A stretch of DNA of 64,000 nucleotides, taken from contig JAUIAP010000015.1 of NCBI GenBank assembly GCA_030425205.1, positions 62,001-126,000 of the forward strand, given 5' to 3'. This DNA is from Anaerolineae bacterium. Its GTDB lineage: Bacteria > Chloroflexota > Anaerolineae > Promineifilales > Promineifilaceae. Both the position numbers and the translations under genes were made by a program. Below the pieces are notes generated by a model, which was not told the origin of the DNA, searched no databases, and saw nothing but the letters and a program-made list of their open reading frames with translations. This document shows, piece after piece, positions 53,225 to 63,145 of this stretch (positions are counted from its first letter, which is position 1; each line of letters opens with the position of its first letter).

Positions 53225-54589
53225 ATGTTTCGGACACTTCGTAGCAAGCTGATCGCCGTTTACTTGGGGATCATCATTTTTGGGTTTGGCGGATTAACGA
53301 TTTGGGCAGCAGTTCAAATGGCAAATGCGGCATACATCGACTATGGGCAGGGCTTACACGCACAGGCGTTGCAGCTCTCAAACCAGTTGGTCGAACCGCT
53401 CGATGATTCGCCCGAAGAGATTCCCGCGATTTTGGCGACATCGGCCGAAACTATCAACGGTCAGATCGCCCTCTTTGACCGTGCTGCAAATTTGGTGCTG
53501 ACGACAGATGGAAAATCGGCCGAACTCGTCCAGACCGACAGTTACACCTATCAACCCAACAGCGACGGTGCGCGCACCGCCTATGCGGCCGAATCAATTC
53601 TGTATGAAGGCAAATCGCTCGGCACGGTGCAAATCGGCGCACCCGCCACCTTTCCACAAGCCATCGCTCGCCAGCGCATCGGCACGCTCGTCACTGGCTT
53701 TGTCGTCATTTCTGGCGCAGGGTTAGCCGTCACGCTTTGGCTTGTATCCACCATGACCGCGCCGCTCACCTCCCTGCGCGAGACGGCACTAGAGATGGCA
53801 AACGGCAATTTGTCAGAGCGCGTTGCAAGGGTGGGACGGGACGAGATCGGTGAGGTCAGCGCGGCGTTCAACGAAATGGCAGAGCGGGTCGAGGCGATGG
53901 TAAAGGAGCAACGCGCCTTTGCCAGCAATGCGTCTCACGAACTGCGCACGCCCATCACGACCATTCAGCTACGCACGGAGGCATTGCAGGACAGTCTCGA
54001 CGACCCTGAATTGACCGCCACCTATGTTAACGAAATTGATGGCGAGATCAAGCGCATGGGGCGACTGGTTGATGATCTGCTGCTGCTTTCAAGGCTCGAT
54101 GCCAAGCGGCTGATGGCTGGCACGGAAGAGATCGACGCGGTGCGCGTGCTGCGGATTATGCAGCGCGACTATGCCGCGCAAGCAGACGCAAAACAGATCA
54201 CGTTGCACGTCCATTTGCCCGAACGTGAAATGCCACCGCTCCAGGCGCATCTCAATCATGTGCGGGTCGTCTTTGGGAATGTGATTGGCAATGCGATCAA
54301 GTACACGCCGGCGGGGGGAAATGTGTCTGTTTCTCTGCAACCGCTGGCGGGCGGGATACGGTTGCAGGTGGTTGATGATGGGGTGGGAATTTCGGCCGAT
54401 GATCTCCCCAACATTGGCAAACGCTTCTACCGCGCCGAAAAAGCCCACTCGCGCACGACGTTGGGAACGGGGTTGGGGCTTGCGCTCGTGCGATCAATCT
54501 TGGCCTTGTACAACGGCGAGTTGCAAATCGAGAGCGCAGGCGTTGATCAAGGCACAACCGTCACGATTGTCTGGCCGCCACGCGAATAA
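53225..54589 (+). CDS. sensor histidine kinase
   Basis: This 454-residue membrane kinase has a first helix at residues 8-30, an extracytoplasmic sensor of about 125 residues, a second helix near 160-180 and a HAMP domain (MTAPLTSLRETALEMANGNL). The dimerisation/phospho-acceptor part contains FASNASHELRTPITTI. The ATPase domain shows NVIGNAIKYTPAGG, VDDGVGIS and GTGLGLALVRSI. It should phosphorylate the response regulator encoded just upstream. The sensor shows no recognised ligand motif. Its gene ends 2 bp from the convergent gene at 54592. Confidence 0.93.
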   Translation: MFRTLRSKLIAVYLGIIIFGFGGLTIWAAVQMANAAYIDYGQGLHAQALQLSNQLVEPLDDSPEEIPAILATSAETINGQIALFDRAANLVLTTDGKSAELVQTDSYTYQPNSDGARTAYAAESILYEGKSLGTVQIGAPATFPQAIARQRIGTLVTGFVVISGAGLAVTLWLVSTMTAPLTSLRETALEMANGNLSERVARVGRDEIGEVSAAFNEMAERVEAMVKEQRAFASNASHELRTPITTIQLRTEALQDSLDDPELTATYVNEIDGEIKRMGRLVDDLLLLSRLDAKRLMAGTEEIDAVRVLRIMQRDYAAQADAKQITLHVHLPEREMPPLQAHLNHVRVVFGNVIGNAIKYTPAGGNVSVSLQPLAGGIRLQVVDDGVGISADDLPNIGKRFYRAEKAHSRTTLGTGLGLALVRSILALYNGELQIESAGVDQGTTVTIVWPPRE

Positions 54590-54591
54590 AT

Positions 54592-54900
54592 TCACCTGTT
54601 GGCAATTTGATAGCCGACGACTGCGCCAATCACAGGCAAGAGTACGCCGACAAACCCCCATGCAATTGGAATCAGCAGAATTGCCGCGCCAATCCCGCTG
54701 CCAACAAGCGCGGCGATAGTAGATTGGGTCGTCATCGTGTCACCCGTCAAACGTCCACCAAGCAGGGCGGCTATCGTGCAACCAATCGGCATGGCGAGTA
54801 GTTCCCAGCCATTGCCAATGCCAGCAAAGTAGACGATCAGCACGGCGATCAGGCCGAGTATAAATTGTGCGATGATGGTGATAATTTTGTTGTTTGTCAT
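54592..54900 (-). CDS. small membrane protein
   Basis: This 102-residue protein has three to four hydrophobic helices (IITIIAQFILGLIAVLIVYF, LLAMPIGCTIAALLGG, ALVGSGIGAAILLIPIAWGF, VGVLLPVIGAVVGY) with Gly-rich packing. It lies downstream of the DUF4405 gene on the same strand, separated by 52 bp that include the 22-bp hairpin. The ATG at 54900 excludes residues that would be encoded by that hairpin. No family is recognised. Confidence 0.7.
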   Translation of the reverse strand: MTNNKIITIIAQFILGLIAVLIVYFAGIGNGWELLAMPIGCTIAALLGGRLTGDTMTTQSTIAALVGSGIGAAILLIPIAWGFVGVLLPVIGAVVGYQIANR

Positions 54901-54917
54901 GATTCTTAGAGAGCCGT

Positions 54918-54943
54918 GTTTCGGGAAATGGATTTCCCGAAAC
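54918..54943. repeat. 26-bp perfect hairpin repeat, copy 2
   Basis: GTTTCGGGAAAT and ATTTCCCGAAAC flank GG. The central 22 bp (54920-54941) are the exact reverse complement of 15108-15129. Confidence 0.75.
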
Positions 54944-54952
54944 ATTTATTGG

Positions 54953-55453
54953 TTAGGCGGTTTGTAGGCGTTTTTGGATCGGCCGATAAAAATGCTTCGT
55001 CACGTTCGTCTTAATCCACTTAAAGTGCAGCAACAAATGAGATAACACCAGCACCAGCGCACCGTTGCTGATCGCCTCATGCACGTCCTCCCAAATGCCA
55101 CCTCCGTTGCCCAAGCCAAACGTTGGCATAATCGCCTCGGAGATCATCATGCCGCTCACCCCCATGCCAAAGAATGCGGCAAACAGCCCGATGTTCAGAC
55201 CATAGCTGATGCGCGTTTTGCGCGGCAGCTTGGGGTTGAAGATTCGCTTTGTGATGTTGACGATCCACTTCCAGTGCAATGCCAGATGTGCGATGATGCC
55301 GACCATTAGCGCGAGAGCCAGCCACTCGTGCAGTGTGTCTCCCGTGATTTCTTGATTGAAGACGGTGAGAAAGCCAGCCGCCAACCCCACATCGACCAAC
55401 AGATTGCGCTTGCTTGCGCTCATTTTGCGTTTTCTCTTCGTTGATTTGCTCAT
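54953..55453 (-). CDS. DUF4405 membrane protein, probable haem-binding
   Basis: This 166-residue protein has four membrane helices and histidines placed as in DUF4405/cytochrome b-like proteins (TLHEWLALALMVGIIAHLAL, HWKWIV, DVHEAISNGALVLVLSHLLL, HFKWIK). The repeated H-x-x-W and H-W-K-W patterns suggest two b-type haems. Its promoter has the same TTTA array as apbE, on the opposite strand, so it joins the same predicted regulon. It could be an electron carrier for the flavinylated or ferric-reductase-like partners. Confidence 0.78.
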   Translation of the reverse strand: MSKSTKRKRKMSASKRNLLVDVGLAAGFLTVFNQEITGDTLHEWLALALMVGIIAHLALHWKWIVNITKRIFNPKLPRKTRISYGLNIGLFAAFFGMGVSGMMISEAIMPTFGLGNGGGIWEDVHEAISNGALVLVLSHLLLHFKWIKTNVTKHFYRPIQKRLQTA

Positions 55454-55480
55454 GATGATTCCTCGTTATCGTTTGCGGAT

Positions 55481-55547
55481 AGCATAGCGGCTGGTTGCCC
55501 CGCTTACTTAAACGTCACCCTAAGCGATCTTAAATCGAGCTTAAAAA
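55481..55547 (-). promoter_or_regulatory. TTTA-array promoter of the DUF4405 gene
   Basis: On the minus strand TTTA-like elements step by 11, 10 and 12 bp, the same steps as at 50686. TATGCT (55486-55481) begins 26 bp after the last TTTA (55512). GATTTAAGATCG is shared with the apbE array. The remaining bases up to 55770 show no gene. Confidence 0.7.
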
Positions 55548-55770
55548 TAGAAGCATCCTCACGTCCACCGTGACGGGCGTATCTGCGACGTACACTGCAC
55601 CGTTTGACACATGACGGTGAGTGGAAGCGTTGTGGAAGCGGTAGCATCATATACTGTGTTTATGGAAGAAGTCTGTCAGGCCATGATCGATCAGTGACAA
55701 CGGAGTAAGGAAGAATCACCCGATTCACGACATGCTAGAACCTGTTAGGGTTAAAAGGAATGCCAACAAT

Positions 55771-58700
55771 ATGAACACTCTGCTAACTTTCCATGCGTAT
55801 TTTACGCGCTGGAACAAACTCACACTTATCCTTGTGCTGATTAGCTTTATGCTATTCAACGTACACCGCACGATCGCCGCATCATTCGATGCAAATACCC
55901 CCGTAACCACACAATTAGCCGCCGACCAGCCAAGCACATCGCACGATGATACACCAGCGTTAGATGTCAACGGCGCGGCCTCTTTCCTTGCTGGAGACAA
56001 TCCAGTTATATTGAGTTCAGACCTTACGCTGACGGGGCCTGCCAATGGAATATTGGCCGCTGCAACCGTCTCAATTGGCTCTGGGCTTGTTGACACAGAG
56101 GATCTGTTGGGCATTGACGGACAGGTGGGAAGTAACGGCACCGTCAATGGCATCGCGTGGGTATATGACAGCAGTTCAGGCATCTTGAACTTCTCAGGCA
56201 CAGCCTCATTTGCCGACTACCAGCAGGCACTACGTCAAGTGACCTATGCCAACAGCAGCGGCACCCCGACGATTCAAGACCGCGCAATTACCTTCTCGAT
56301 TGGTGAGGGTCTCTATTTTGAGCGGAACGGGCACTATTACGAATTTGTCGAGGCTGCCAATATCTTCTGGACCGATGCGCTGCCCGCGGCAGAGGCGCGG
56401 TCTTACTATGGATTACAGGGATATTTGGCGACGGTCACATCGGCCGAAGAGAACGGCTTTATCGATGTCAAACTACAGGGCAACGGCTGGTTTGGCGCGA
56501 CCGATGATCCCGCTTACACACCAGAACCCGACAACGGCCCAGATAAGGAGTGGTACTGGGCGAGCGGTCCTGAAAAAGATACCCACTTCTTCACACAAAA
56601 TTCCGACGGCAACGACTGCGGGCAAGGGCCAGCCGCAACGCAACCGACAGATGCAAGTGGCAATCCATACTACACCAATTGGGACACAGCGGCTGGAACG
56701 GAGCCAAATGATGGGTCTCTATCGCAACCAGCCGGCTGTTCGAACAATGAAGATTATGCCCATTATTTCTTTCAACATCCTTTTAACAACGCCGCGAATC
56801 GAAAATGGAATGACTATCCAAATGATCCAGTAGCAGCATTTGGTGCCTCTTTTGCCATTGCTGGCTATATCGTCGAATATGGTGGCATGCCGGGTGACCC
56901 CGCTCTCTCGCTCAATGGACGAGTAACGGTTGCCGTGTTGGACAATAACAGCCAGCCCCGTCTCGTCGATCACGACCCCGAAAACAATGAAATCGGTGTG
57001 GCACTCGATAAATCTATCGATCTGTTCTTCAGCCACCCAATCGACTCAGGCAGCGTCAGCACGCAAACCGTAACCGCACACGGCAGCCTAAGTGGGCTCC
57101 TCTCTGGCAGCTTTACCGTAAACGGCTCAGATGTGACCTTCGATCCGTCCAACAACTACTTCGCGGGCGAGCGTGTTCAGGTCTCCGTCTCTTCCGGCGT
57201 TGAGGCCAACAGCACAGCAGTCATCTCGGACAGCTTTGCGTTCACCGCAGGCCCCATCATCGACCATTGTGTTGGCGTCTTTACCGACACTGGGGCCACC
57301 TTAGAAAACATGGGCGGCAACGCTGCATGGGCCGACTACGACGGCGACGGTGACCTCGATCCGATCATCAACGGCTACAATGGAGGCGCACGCGTAACGC
57401 GACTCTACAACAATAACAACGGCAGCTTTTCGCTCGTTACTACTGGCCTGCCCGGTATCGATCATGGTGGTATCGAATGGGGCGACTACGACAACGATGG
57501 CGATCCCGATCTGCTCCTAATCGGCTGGACGGGCAGCGGCTCAGTGGGTGATGTCTATCGCAACGACGGTGGCGGCACCTTCACCCCCATAAATGTTGGC
57601 ATGGCGGCTGGTTCAAGTGCCGCCGTTGCATGGGGTGATTACGATAACGACGGCGACCTCGACTTCGTCTATGGGGCGAATCAGTCAGGGCGCGTAGGAG
57701 ATGTTTACCGCAATGATGGTAACGACACCTTCACCGCACTCAACGCGGGCATCAGCCCAACTTCACAGGGTGATGCTGCTTGGGGGGACTACGACAACGA
57801 CGGCGACCTCGACTTCTTGATGGCCGGTTATCTAGCGCAAGGTGCAGGAACACTACTTTATCGCAACAACGGTGATGACACTTTTACACAAGTTGCGAAT
57901 CTGCCAGCTGCTAGCGCAGTTGATTGGGGTGACTACAACGGCGACGGTCTGCTTGACATCGCGACAATGGGTCTCAGCAACAACCACACGAATAGCGACA
58001 TCTTCCGCAACAACGGCGACGACACCTTCACAGCGCTTAATACGTCGCTTGTCGGCGACTATACCGGTGGCGTAGCGTGGGGCGACTTCGACAATGATGG
58101 CGACCTTGACCTCGGATTTGGAGGAGCGGGTGGCGACTCGGCATTAGGTGTACTTGTCAACGACAATGGCACCTTCACCGAAGCGTCGTTTGGAACCTAC
58201 AATTTCTGGGTGAGCAGCGTAGATTGGGGCGATTATGATGGAGATGGTGACCTTGATATGCTCACGACGGCTGGTAGTTCTGGCGGTTACGACACGGCAC
58301 TTTGGCGCAACGATGACTGCCAGATCACGGCTGTTGACGACCATGCAACGCTCTATAGCGAAGTGCCAACCACGCTAGACGTCACCGCCAACGACACGGT
58401 TGTGTCACCTGTCCCCGCACAAATTTCTGCTGTCGGCACGCCGAGCAACGGCACGGCCGTCATCAATGGCACACAGGTCGTCTACACCGCAAATCCCAGC
58501 TTTATCGGCACTGACACCTTCACCTACACGGCTGGCTGGACAAATGCCTCCGATACGGCGACCGTCACTGTCAATGTCATCGAAGATCCCGGCAGTTGCT
58601 ATGTTCAAGCGGGCGCGATTGAGCAGTTGAGCCATAGCTCAAGCTTTACACCCAGCAGTGGCTATCGGGCAATGGGTCAATCGTTCACAGTGCCAGAAGG

Positions 58701-61700
58701 CGTGAGCTATACTGAAGGGGTGACGGCATACTTCAGCTTTATTGAGGCTGATTCGACGCTCACGCTCGAAATCTACGAGGGTGCGGCAAGCGGCACGGTC
58801 GGCACACCGATCGCCAGCGCAACCTACACCAATAGCGGCGCCCGCATCGATGCACCAGACGCGACAGGTCTCGCCATCCCGTTTGAGTTCAGCAACCCGC
58901 TGGGCTTGACGCCCAACGGCGACTACTATTTCCTGATCTCTTCGACTATCGCCTCGTCTGGTTACGGCGTGGTCTACAATTGGTCAAATTTGTATAGCGG
59001 TGGGGTCATGATCTACAAGACCACTTCTGACACAGTGGTGACTTATAGCAATAACTATGATCTCAAGTTCTCGGTCTACCAAAAGCTCGCTTGCTCTATC
59101 GACGCAGTCGATGACAATCTGGCGACCTATGTCGACCAAGCGGCACCGCTCGACGTGCTGGCCAACGATGCGGTTGTCGGTCCAATCACGCCAACGCTAA
59201 GCATCGATAGTCCCCCCACAAACGGGACGGCATCGGTCAACGGCTCGCAGATCGTCTACACCCCGACCACCGGCTTTGACGGCAGCGACAGCTTCATTTA
59301 CGGCGCTACCATTGGCAGTTCGGTCGACACAGCGACGGTTACCGTCAACGTCATCGATCTCAGCGGATGTGTTGCTCAGGGTGGCGTCATTGAACAGTTA
59401 AGCAGCAACACCACGCTAGCGTATGACAATTCAAGCTATCGACAGTGGGGACAATCCTTCACTATTTCGGCAGGCGTCAGCTATATCGAAGGAGTGACCG
59501 CCTACCTCAGCCACATCGAGGCAGGGGCGACGCTGACACTCAACCTATACGAGGGCGCAGCGACTGGTCCAATCGGCACGCCGATTGCCACTAGCACTTA
59601 CACCAACAGCGGCGACCGCGTCGAGGATGCCGGCAATGAGGGTCTGCCCATCAGCTTTGGCTTTGACAGTCCGCTCGGCGTAACGCCCGGCGAGACGTAC
59701 TCGTTCCTGATTTCACCTGCCTTCAATCCATCTCAGTTCGGCGTCGTTGCTACCACAGCCAACGATTACGCTGACGGCACGATGCTGTACGTCAACAGCA
59801 GCAATCAGGTGGCGATAATTAGCTCAAGCTACGACCTTAAGTTTGCGGTCTATCAGAGTACAAGCTGCGAGATCGATGCCATTGACGACGTGACGATGGC
59901 GTACAGCAACAAGCCGCTCACCATCGACGTGATGGCAAATGATATTATCACCGGCACGAGCACGCCGACCATTACCAGCATTGGCGACCCCAGCAGCGGC
60001 ACGACAACCATCAGTGGCACGCAGGTCATCTATCAGTCGGCCGCAAGCTACGCAGGCACCGACACCTTCACCTACACGGCAGCACTGGGAGATTCGGCCG
60101 ATACCGCCACCGTCAGCGTCAACGTCATTCCGGGCGGCGATAGCTGTCAGAGCAAAATTGGTCAAATTGAACAGCTTCTGGCCAACTCCGCCGTTCAAGC
60201 CGCCAACCCTGTCTATGAATCACATGGACAATCGTTCACGGTGCCCAATGGCGTGACCTATATCGAAGGGATCACCGCCTACCTGAGTTATGTGCGGGCA
60301 AACACAACCATCTCGCTCAACCTATATCAGGGGCCAGATTCGGGGACGATCGGCACACCGATCGCCAGCGCGACATTCGACAACCCCGGTGCCCAAATAT
60401 CGGGTGGGGCAAACGGCTACGCCACCCACTTCCGCTTCGACCATCCCGTCATGTTGACACCGGGTGAGCAGTACTACTTCCTGATGCCGCTCGACTACAC
60501 CGGCGGAACCAACTTTGGCGCAGTGGTGACAAACTACAGTTCCTACGCTGGCGGCGCGATGCTATTCGGGTTTAGCGGCAACCAGGTCGATCCGTGGCAA
60601 AGTTCCTCGTATGACCTCAAGTTCTCACTCTTCACCTGTGATCCAACCGTCGCCCCCGACCGCATCTTCCTCTCAAAGACGGTTGGTATCAACGGCACAT
60701 GCACGGCCAGTAACATTGACGTCGCGGCAGGGACGCAAGTGACCTACTGCTATCAAGTCACCAATCAAAGCGCGGTAACGCTGACGCAACATACACTCGT
60801 CGATGATCAACTCGGCACGCTGTTCACTGATCTCAACTATGAGCTTGGCATCGGCGCGAGCTATCGCTACACGACAACCGCCACGATCAACAGCGACACA
60901 ACCAACGTGGCAACCTGGACGGCCGAGGACGCAAACGACAACACCGTTGCGGACACGGCACAGGCGGTCGTCACCGTAACGAAGACAGATTTGGAGATCC
61001 GCAAATGGACATATGCGCCATCCGTCGTTGCAGGCGATGAGTTAACCTACTACATCACCTACCGCAACCGCACACACATCGCCGCCCAGAATGTCGTCAT
61101 TGAAGACGTATTGCCGGCTGAGTTGAGCTACGTCAGCACACAGACCAATTGGCAGAGCGGTAATCACACGATCCAGCTACAAGGTACGGGCGATGTCGTT
61201 TCGTGGACAATTCCGACGCTTCCCGCCTATGCGTCTGGGTCGATCCTCCTGCGCGTAGCGGTCGACAACGGGGCAACGGCCGGCACGCTCACAAATGAGG
61301 CGACGATCACATCCAGCACGCCCGACACCAATGCACTCAACGACAGTGCGCAAGCATCGGTTCAGGTAACCGAGAGCTTCATTGACCTCTCGATTGATAA
61401 GTGGGTGTACGGCTGGGCGCAACCCGGTGGCACGCTCTACTACTATGTCTACTATCGCAACAACGGCAACCGACCGGTCGATAACGTTACGATCACCGAT
61501 ACGCTGCCGAGCGAGTTGAGTTATCTCAGCCACAACAACTACTATCACAATGCCACACTAGAAGTCGATGGCAACGAACTGGTCTGGTCAGTCGGCCAAA
61601 TGGGTGCGTATCAGGTGGGCTATATCTATCTGACTGTCCAAATAACTGACACAGTCCCAGCGACGACCGACTTGGTCAACAACATCACGATCAACGGCGA

Positions 61701-62907
61701 TGGGACTGACACTGATACCGCCAACAACAGCGACAGTGTTACAGTGACGGTCAACGTGCCGGGTTCGATCAGCGGTACGGTGAAGCTGGACAACGACTCG
61801 CCCGTGCGGTTCGGCAGCGTGCAAGCGATCCAGCGTGAGGCACCGTTTGGCAGTGGTTGGACAAGCGTTGACGCGGACGGTAACTACCAAATAGACAACT
61901 TGCCAGCCGGCGGTGAGTATGAAGTTTACTTCTACACCTCGGAAGGCAGCCAAGTCTATGATGGCAAGACGACGATAGCTGACGCGACTCGTATCAGCGT
62001 CGTTTCTGGTCAAACAACGCCAAACATCAATGCTGTGTTTGCAGCACCCCCGCCGCCACGCGCCGCGATTTCTAGCGGCAATAACGTGCATGTCGATCCG
62101 TCAACTGGTATATCGACCCTCTGGATTAACCCATACAATCCATCTGACGTGACGTTTAGTAAGGAGATCACCTGCGAGGGTGGCGTCACGCCATCGGGTG
62201 TGACTTTAGTGTACGAGACACAGAGCAACGGCACGTTTGAATATCAGATGACGGCCGATGGCTCGACGTACAGTGCCACCGTCCCCGCGGCGGATCTGTC
62301 ACGCGGCACCTTCTCGATAAGCTATGACTGCGGCAGCACGACGGTCGATGAAGTGGTCGGACACGGCCTGATCGACCCTAGTGGCTACATCACTGACGCC
62401 GTAACGGGCGATCCGATTGTCGGCGCGACTGTCCAACTGTTCACAATTGATGATTGGACGCCGAAGGTTGGACCGAGTGATACAAGTCCAAACACCTGCC
62501 ACACGCTCGATAGCCGTCCGTCAGAGTGGAACGAGATGCCGCCTGCGCCGCAGATCGGCCGATTAGGGAACCCACTCGCCGCCCCACAAGAGATCGACCC
62601 TGTACAGAACCCGCTTCTGACAAACGATGTCGGTCACTACGCATGGGACGTTGCGGCTGGCTGCTGGTACATTGTCGTGACGGCCGATGGCTATATCACG
62701 CGCGTCAGCCCAGTCGTGGGTGTGCCGCCAGAAGTAACCGACTTGGATTTGACGATGCAGCCAATCGGCGTGCCAACAAGCGTCAACCTCGTCAACGGGA
62801 ATGCAACCAACCACACCCTTATCGTCTCCGTCGTGATGCTGTTCGCACTGCTGATGACAACCCTGTTCATTCACAAGGCGACACGCCGCGAACAAAACGC
62901 GACATAA
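55771..62907 (+). CDS. giant multidomain surface protein (2378 residues)
   Basis: A signal peptide (NKLTLILVLISFMLFNVHRT) begins the protein. About 170-370 is a C-type-lectin-like domain (GHYYEFVEAANIFWTDALPA, YLATVTSAEENGF). An SbsA-type Ig-like domain follows (about 385-495). Seven FG-GAP/VCBS repeats with DYDGDGDLD-like calcium loops occupy about 510-840. Then come three copies of a Big_9-type Ig unit (AVDD..ANDTVV..TDTFTYTA) joined to a GQSFTVPEGVSY module, DUF11-like repeats (about 1640-2010), a carboxypeptidase-regulatory-like domain and a C-terminal membrane helix (IVSVVMLFALLMTTLFI) with basic end. It is probably an adhesin or surface-layer-associated protein. The ATG at 55771 starts the signal; one at 55732 is possible. 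Confidence 0.88.
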   Translation: MNTLLTFHAYFTRWNKLTLILVLISFMLFNVHRTIAASFDANTPVTTQLAADQPSTSHDDTPALDVNGAASFLAGDNPVILSSDLTLTGPANGILAAATVSIGSGLVDTEDLLGIDGQVGSNGTVNGIAWVYDSSSGILNFSGTASFADYQQALRQVTYANSSGTPTIQDRAITFSIGEGLYFERNGHYYEFVEAANIFWTDALPAAEARSYYGLQGYLATVTSAEENGFIDVKLQGNGWFGATDDPAYTPEPDNGPDKEWYWASGPEKDTHFFTQNSDGNDCGQGPAATQPTDASGNPYYTNWDTAAGTEPNDGSLSQPAGCSNNEDYAHYFFQHPFNNAANRKWNDYPNDPVAAFGASFAIAGYIVEYGGMPGDPALSLNGRVTVAVLDNNSQPRLVDHDPENNEIGVALDKSIDLFFSHPIDSGSVSTQTVTAHGSLSGLLSGSFTVNGSDVTFDPSNNYFAGERVQVSVSSGVEANSTAVISDSFAFTAGPIIDHCVGVFTDTGATLENMGGNAAWADYDGDGDLDPIINGYNGGARVTRLYNNNNGSFSLVTTGLPGIDHGGIEWGDYDNDGDPDLLLIGWTGSGSVGDVYRNDGGGTFTPINVGMAAGSSAAVAWGDYDNDGDLDFVYGANQSGRVGDVYRNDGNDTFTALNAGISPTSQGDAAWGDYDNDGDLDFLMAGYLAQGAGTLLYRNNGDDTFTQVANLPAASAVDWGDYNGDGLLDIATMGLSNNHTNSDIFRNNGDDTFTALNTSLVGDYTGGVAWGDFDNDGDLDLGFGGAGGDSALGVLVNDNGTFTEASFGTYNFWVSSVDWGDYDGDGDLDMLTTAGSSGGYDTALWRNDDCQITAVDDHATLYSEVPTTLDVTANDTVVSPVPAQISAVGTPSNGTAVINGTQVVYTANPSFIGTDTFTYTAGWTNASDTATVTVNVIEDPGSCYVQAGAIEQLSHSSSFTPSSGYRAMGQSFTVPEGVSYTEGVTAYFSFIEADSTLTLEIYEGAASGTVGTPIASATYTNSGARIDAPDATGLAIPFEFSNPLGLTPNGDYYFLISSTIASSGYGVVYNWSNLYSGGVMIYKTTSDTVVTYSNNYDLKFSVYQKLACSIDAVDDNLATYVDQAAPLDVLANDAVVGPITPTLSIDSPPTNGTASVNGSQIVYTPTTGFDGSDSFIYGATIGSSVDTATVTVNVIDLSGCVAQGGVIEQLSSNTTLAYDNSSYRQWGQSFTISAGVSYIEGVTAYLSHIEAGATLTLNLYEGAATGPIGTPIATSTYTNSGDRVEDAGNEGLPISFGFDSPLGVTPGETYSFLISPAFNPSQFGVVATTANDYADGTMLYVNSSNQVAIISSSYDLKFAVYQSTSCEIDAIDDVTMAYSNKPLTIDVMANDIITGTSTPTITSIGDPSSGTTTISGTQVIYQSAASYAGTDTFTYTAALGDSADTATVSVNVIPGGDSCQSKIGQIEQLLANSAVQAANPVYESHGQSFTVPNGVTYIEGITAYLSYVRANTTISLNLYQGPDSGTIGTPIASATFDNPGAQISGGANGYATHFRFDHPVMLTPGEQYYFLMPLDYTGGTNFGAVVTNYSSYAGGAMLFGFSGNQVDPWQSSSYDLKFSLFTCDPTVAPDRIFLSKTVGINGTCTASNIDVAAGTQVTYCYQVTNQSAVTLTQHTLVDDQLGTLFTDLNYELGIGASYRYTTTATINSDTTNVATWTAEDANDNTVADTAQAVVTVTKTDLEIRKWTYAPSVVAGDELTYYITYRNRTHIAAQNVVIEDVLPAELSYVSTQTNWQSGNHTIQLQGTGDVVSWTIPTLPAYASGSILLRVAVDNGATAGTLTNEATITSSTPDTNALNDSAQASVQVTESFIDLSIDKWVYGWAQPGGTLYYYVYYRNNGNRPVDNVTITDTLPSELSYLSHNNYYHNATLEVDGNELVWSVGQMGAYQVGYIYLTVQITDTVPATTDLVNNITINGDGTDTDTANNSDSVTVTVNVPGSISGTVKLDNDSPVRFGSVQAIQREAPFGSGWTSVDADGNYQIDNLPAGGEYEVYFYTSEGSQVYDGKTTIADATRISVVSGQTTPNINAVFAAPPPPRAAISSGNNVHVDPSTGISTLWINPYNPSDVTFSKEITCEGGVTPSGVTLVYETQSNGTFEYQMTADGSTYSATVPAADLSRGTFSISYDCGSTTVDEVVGHGLIDPSGYITDAVTGDPIVGATVQLFTIDDWTPKVGPSDTSPNTCHTLDSRPSEWNEMPPAPQIGRLGNPLAAPQEIDPVQNPLLTNDVGHYAWDVAAGCWYIVVTADGYITRVSPVVGVPPEVTDLDLTMQPIGVPTSVNLVNGNATNHTLIVSVVMLFALLMTTLFIHKATRREQNAT

Positions 62908-62980
62908 GCGGACAATCACTCGCTGCACCCAGCCGGATGTGTAAAGATGGCTGGGCATGCAACTAGATGATTATTCTGAA

Positions 62981-63018
62981 GGAGGATCGAGTATTAGCAG
63001 AGGCTCGATCCTCCTTTT
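62981..63018 (+). terminator. intrinsic terminator of the giant gene
   Basis: GGAGGATCGAG and CTCGATCCTCC form a perfect 11-bp stem with a 12-base loop, followed by TTTTGC. It lies 73 bp after the stop codon. Confidence 0.8.
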
Positions 63019-63145
63019 GCTATTTAGAAGTCATCAACAGATGCCGCCAGAAAATAAGGCTGACGTCTTACATCAAATAACGGTGGTGGGGATGATAGAT
63101 AATGCCCGACTGCAATTTGTTGAATTCCTAAATCGTGTGATAGTC

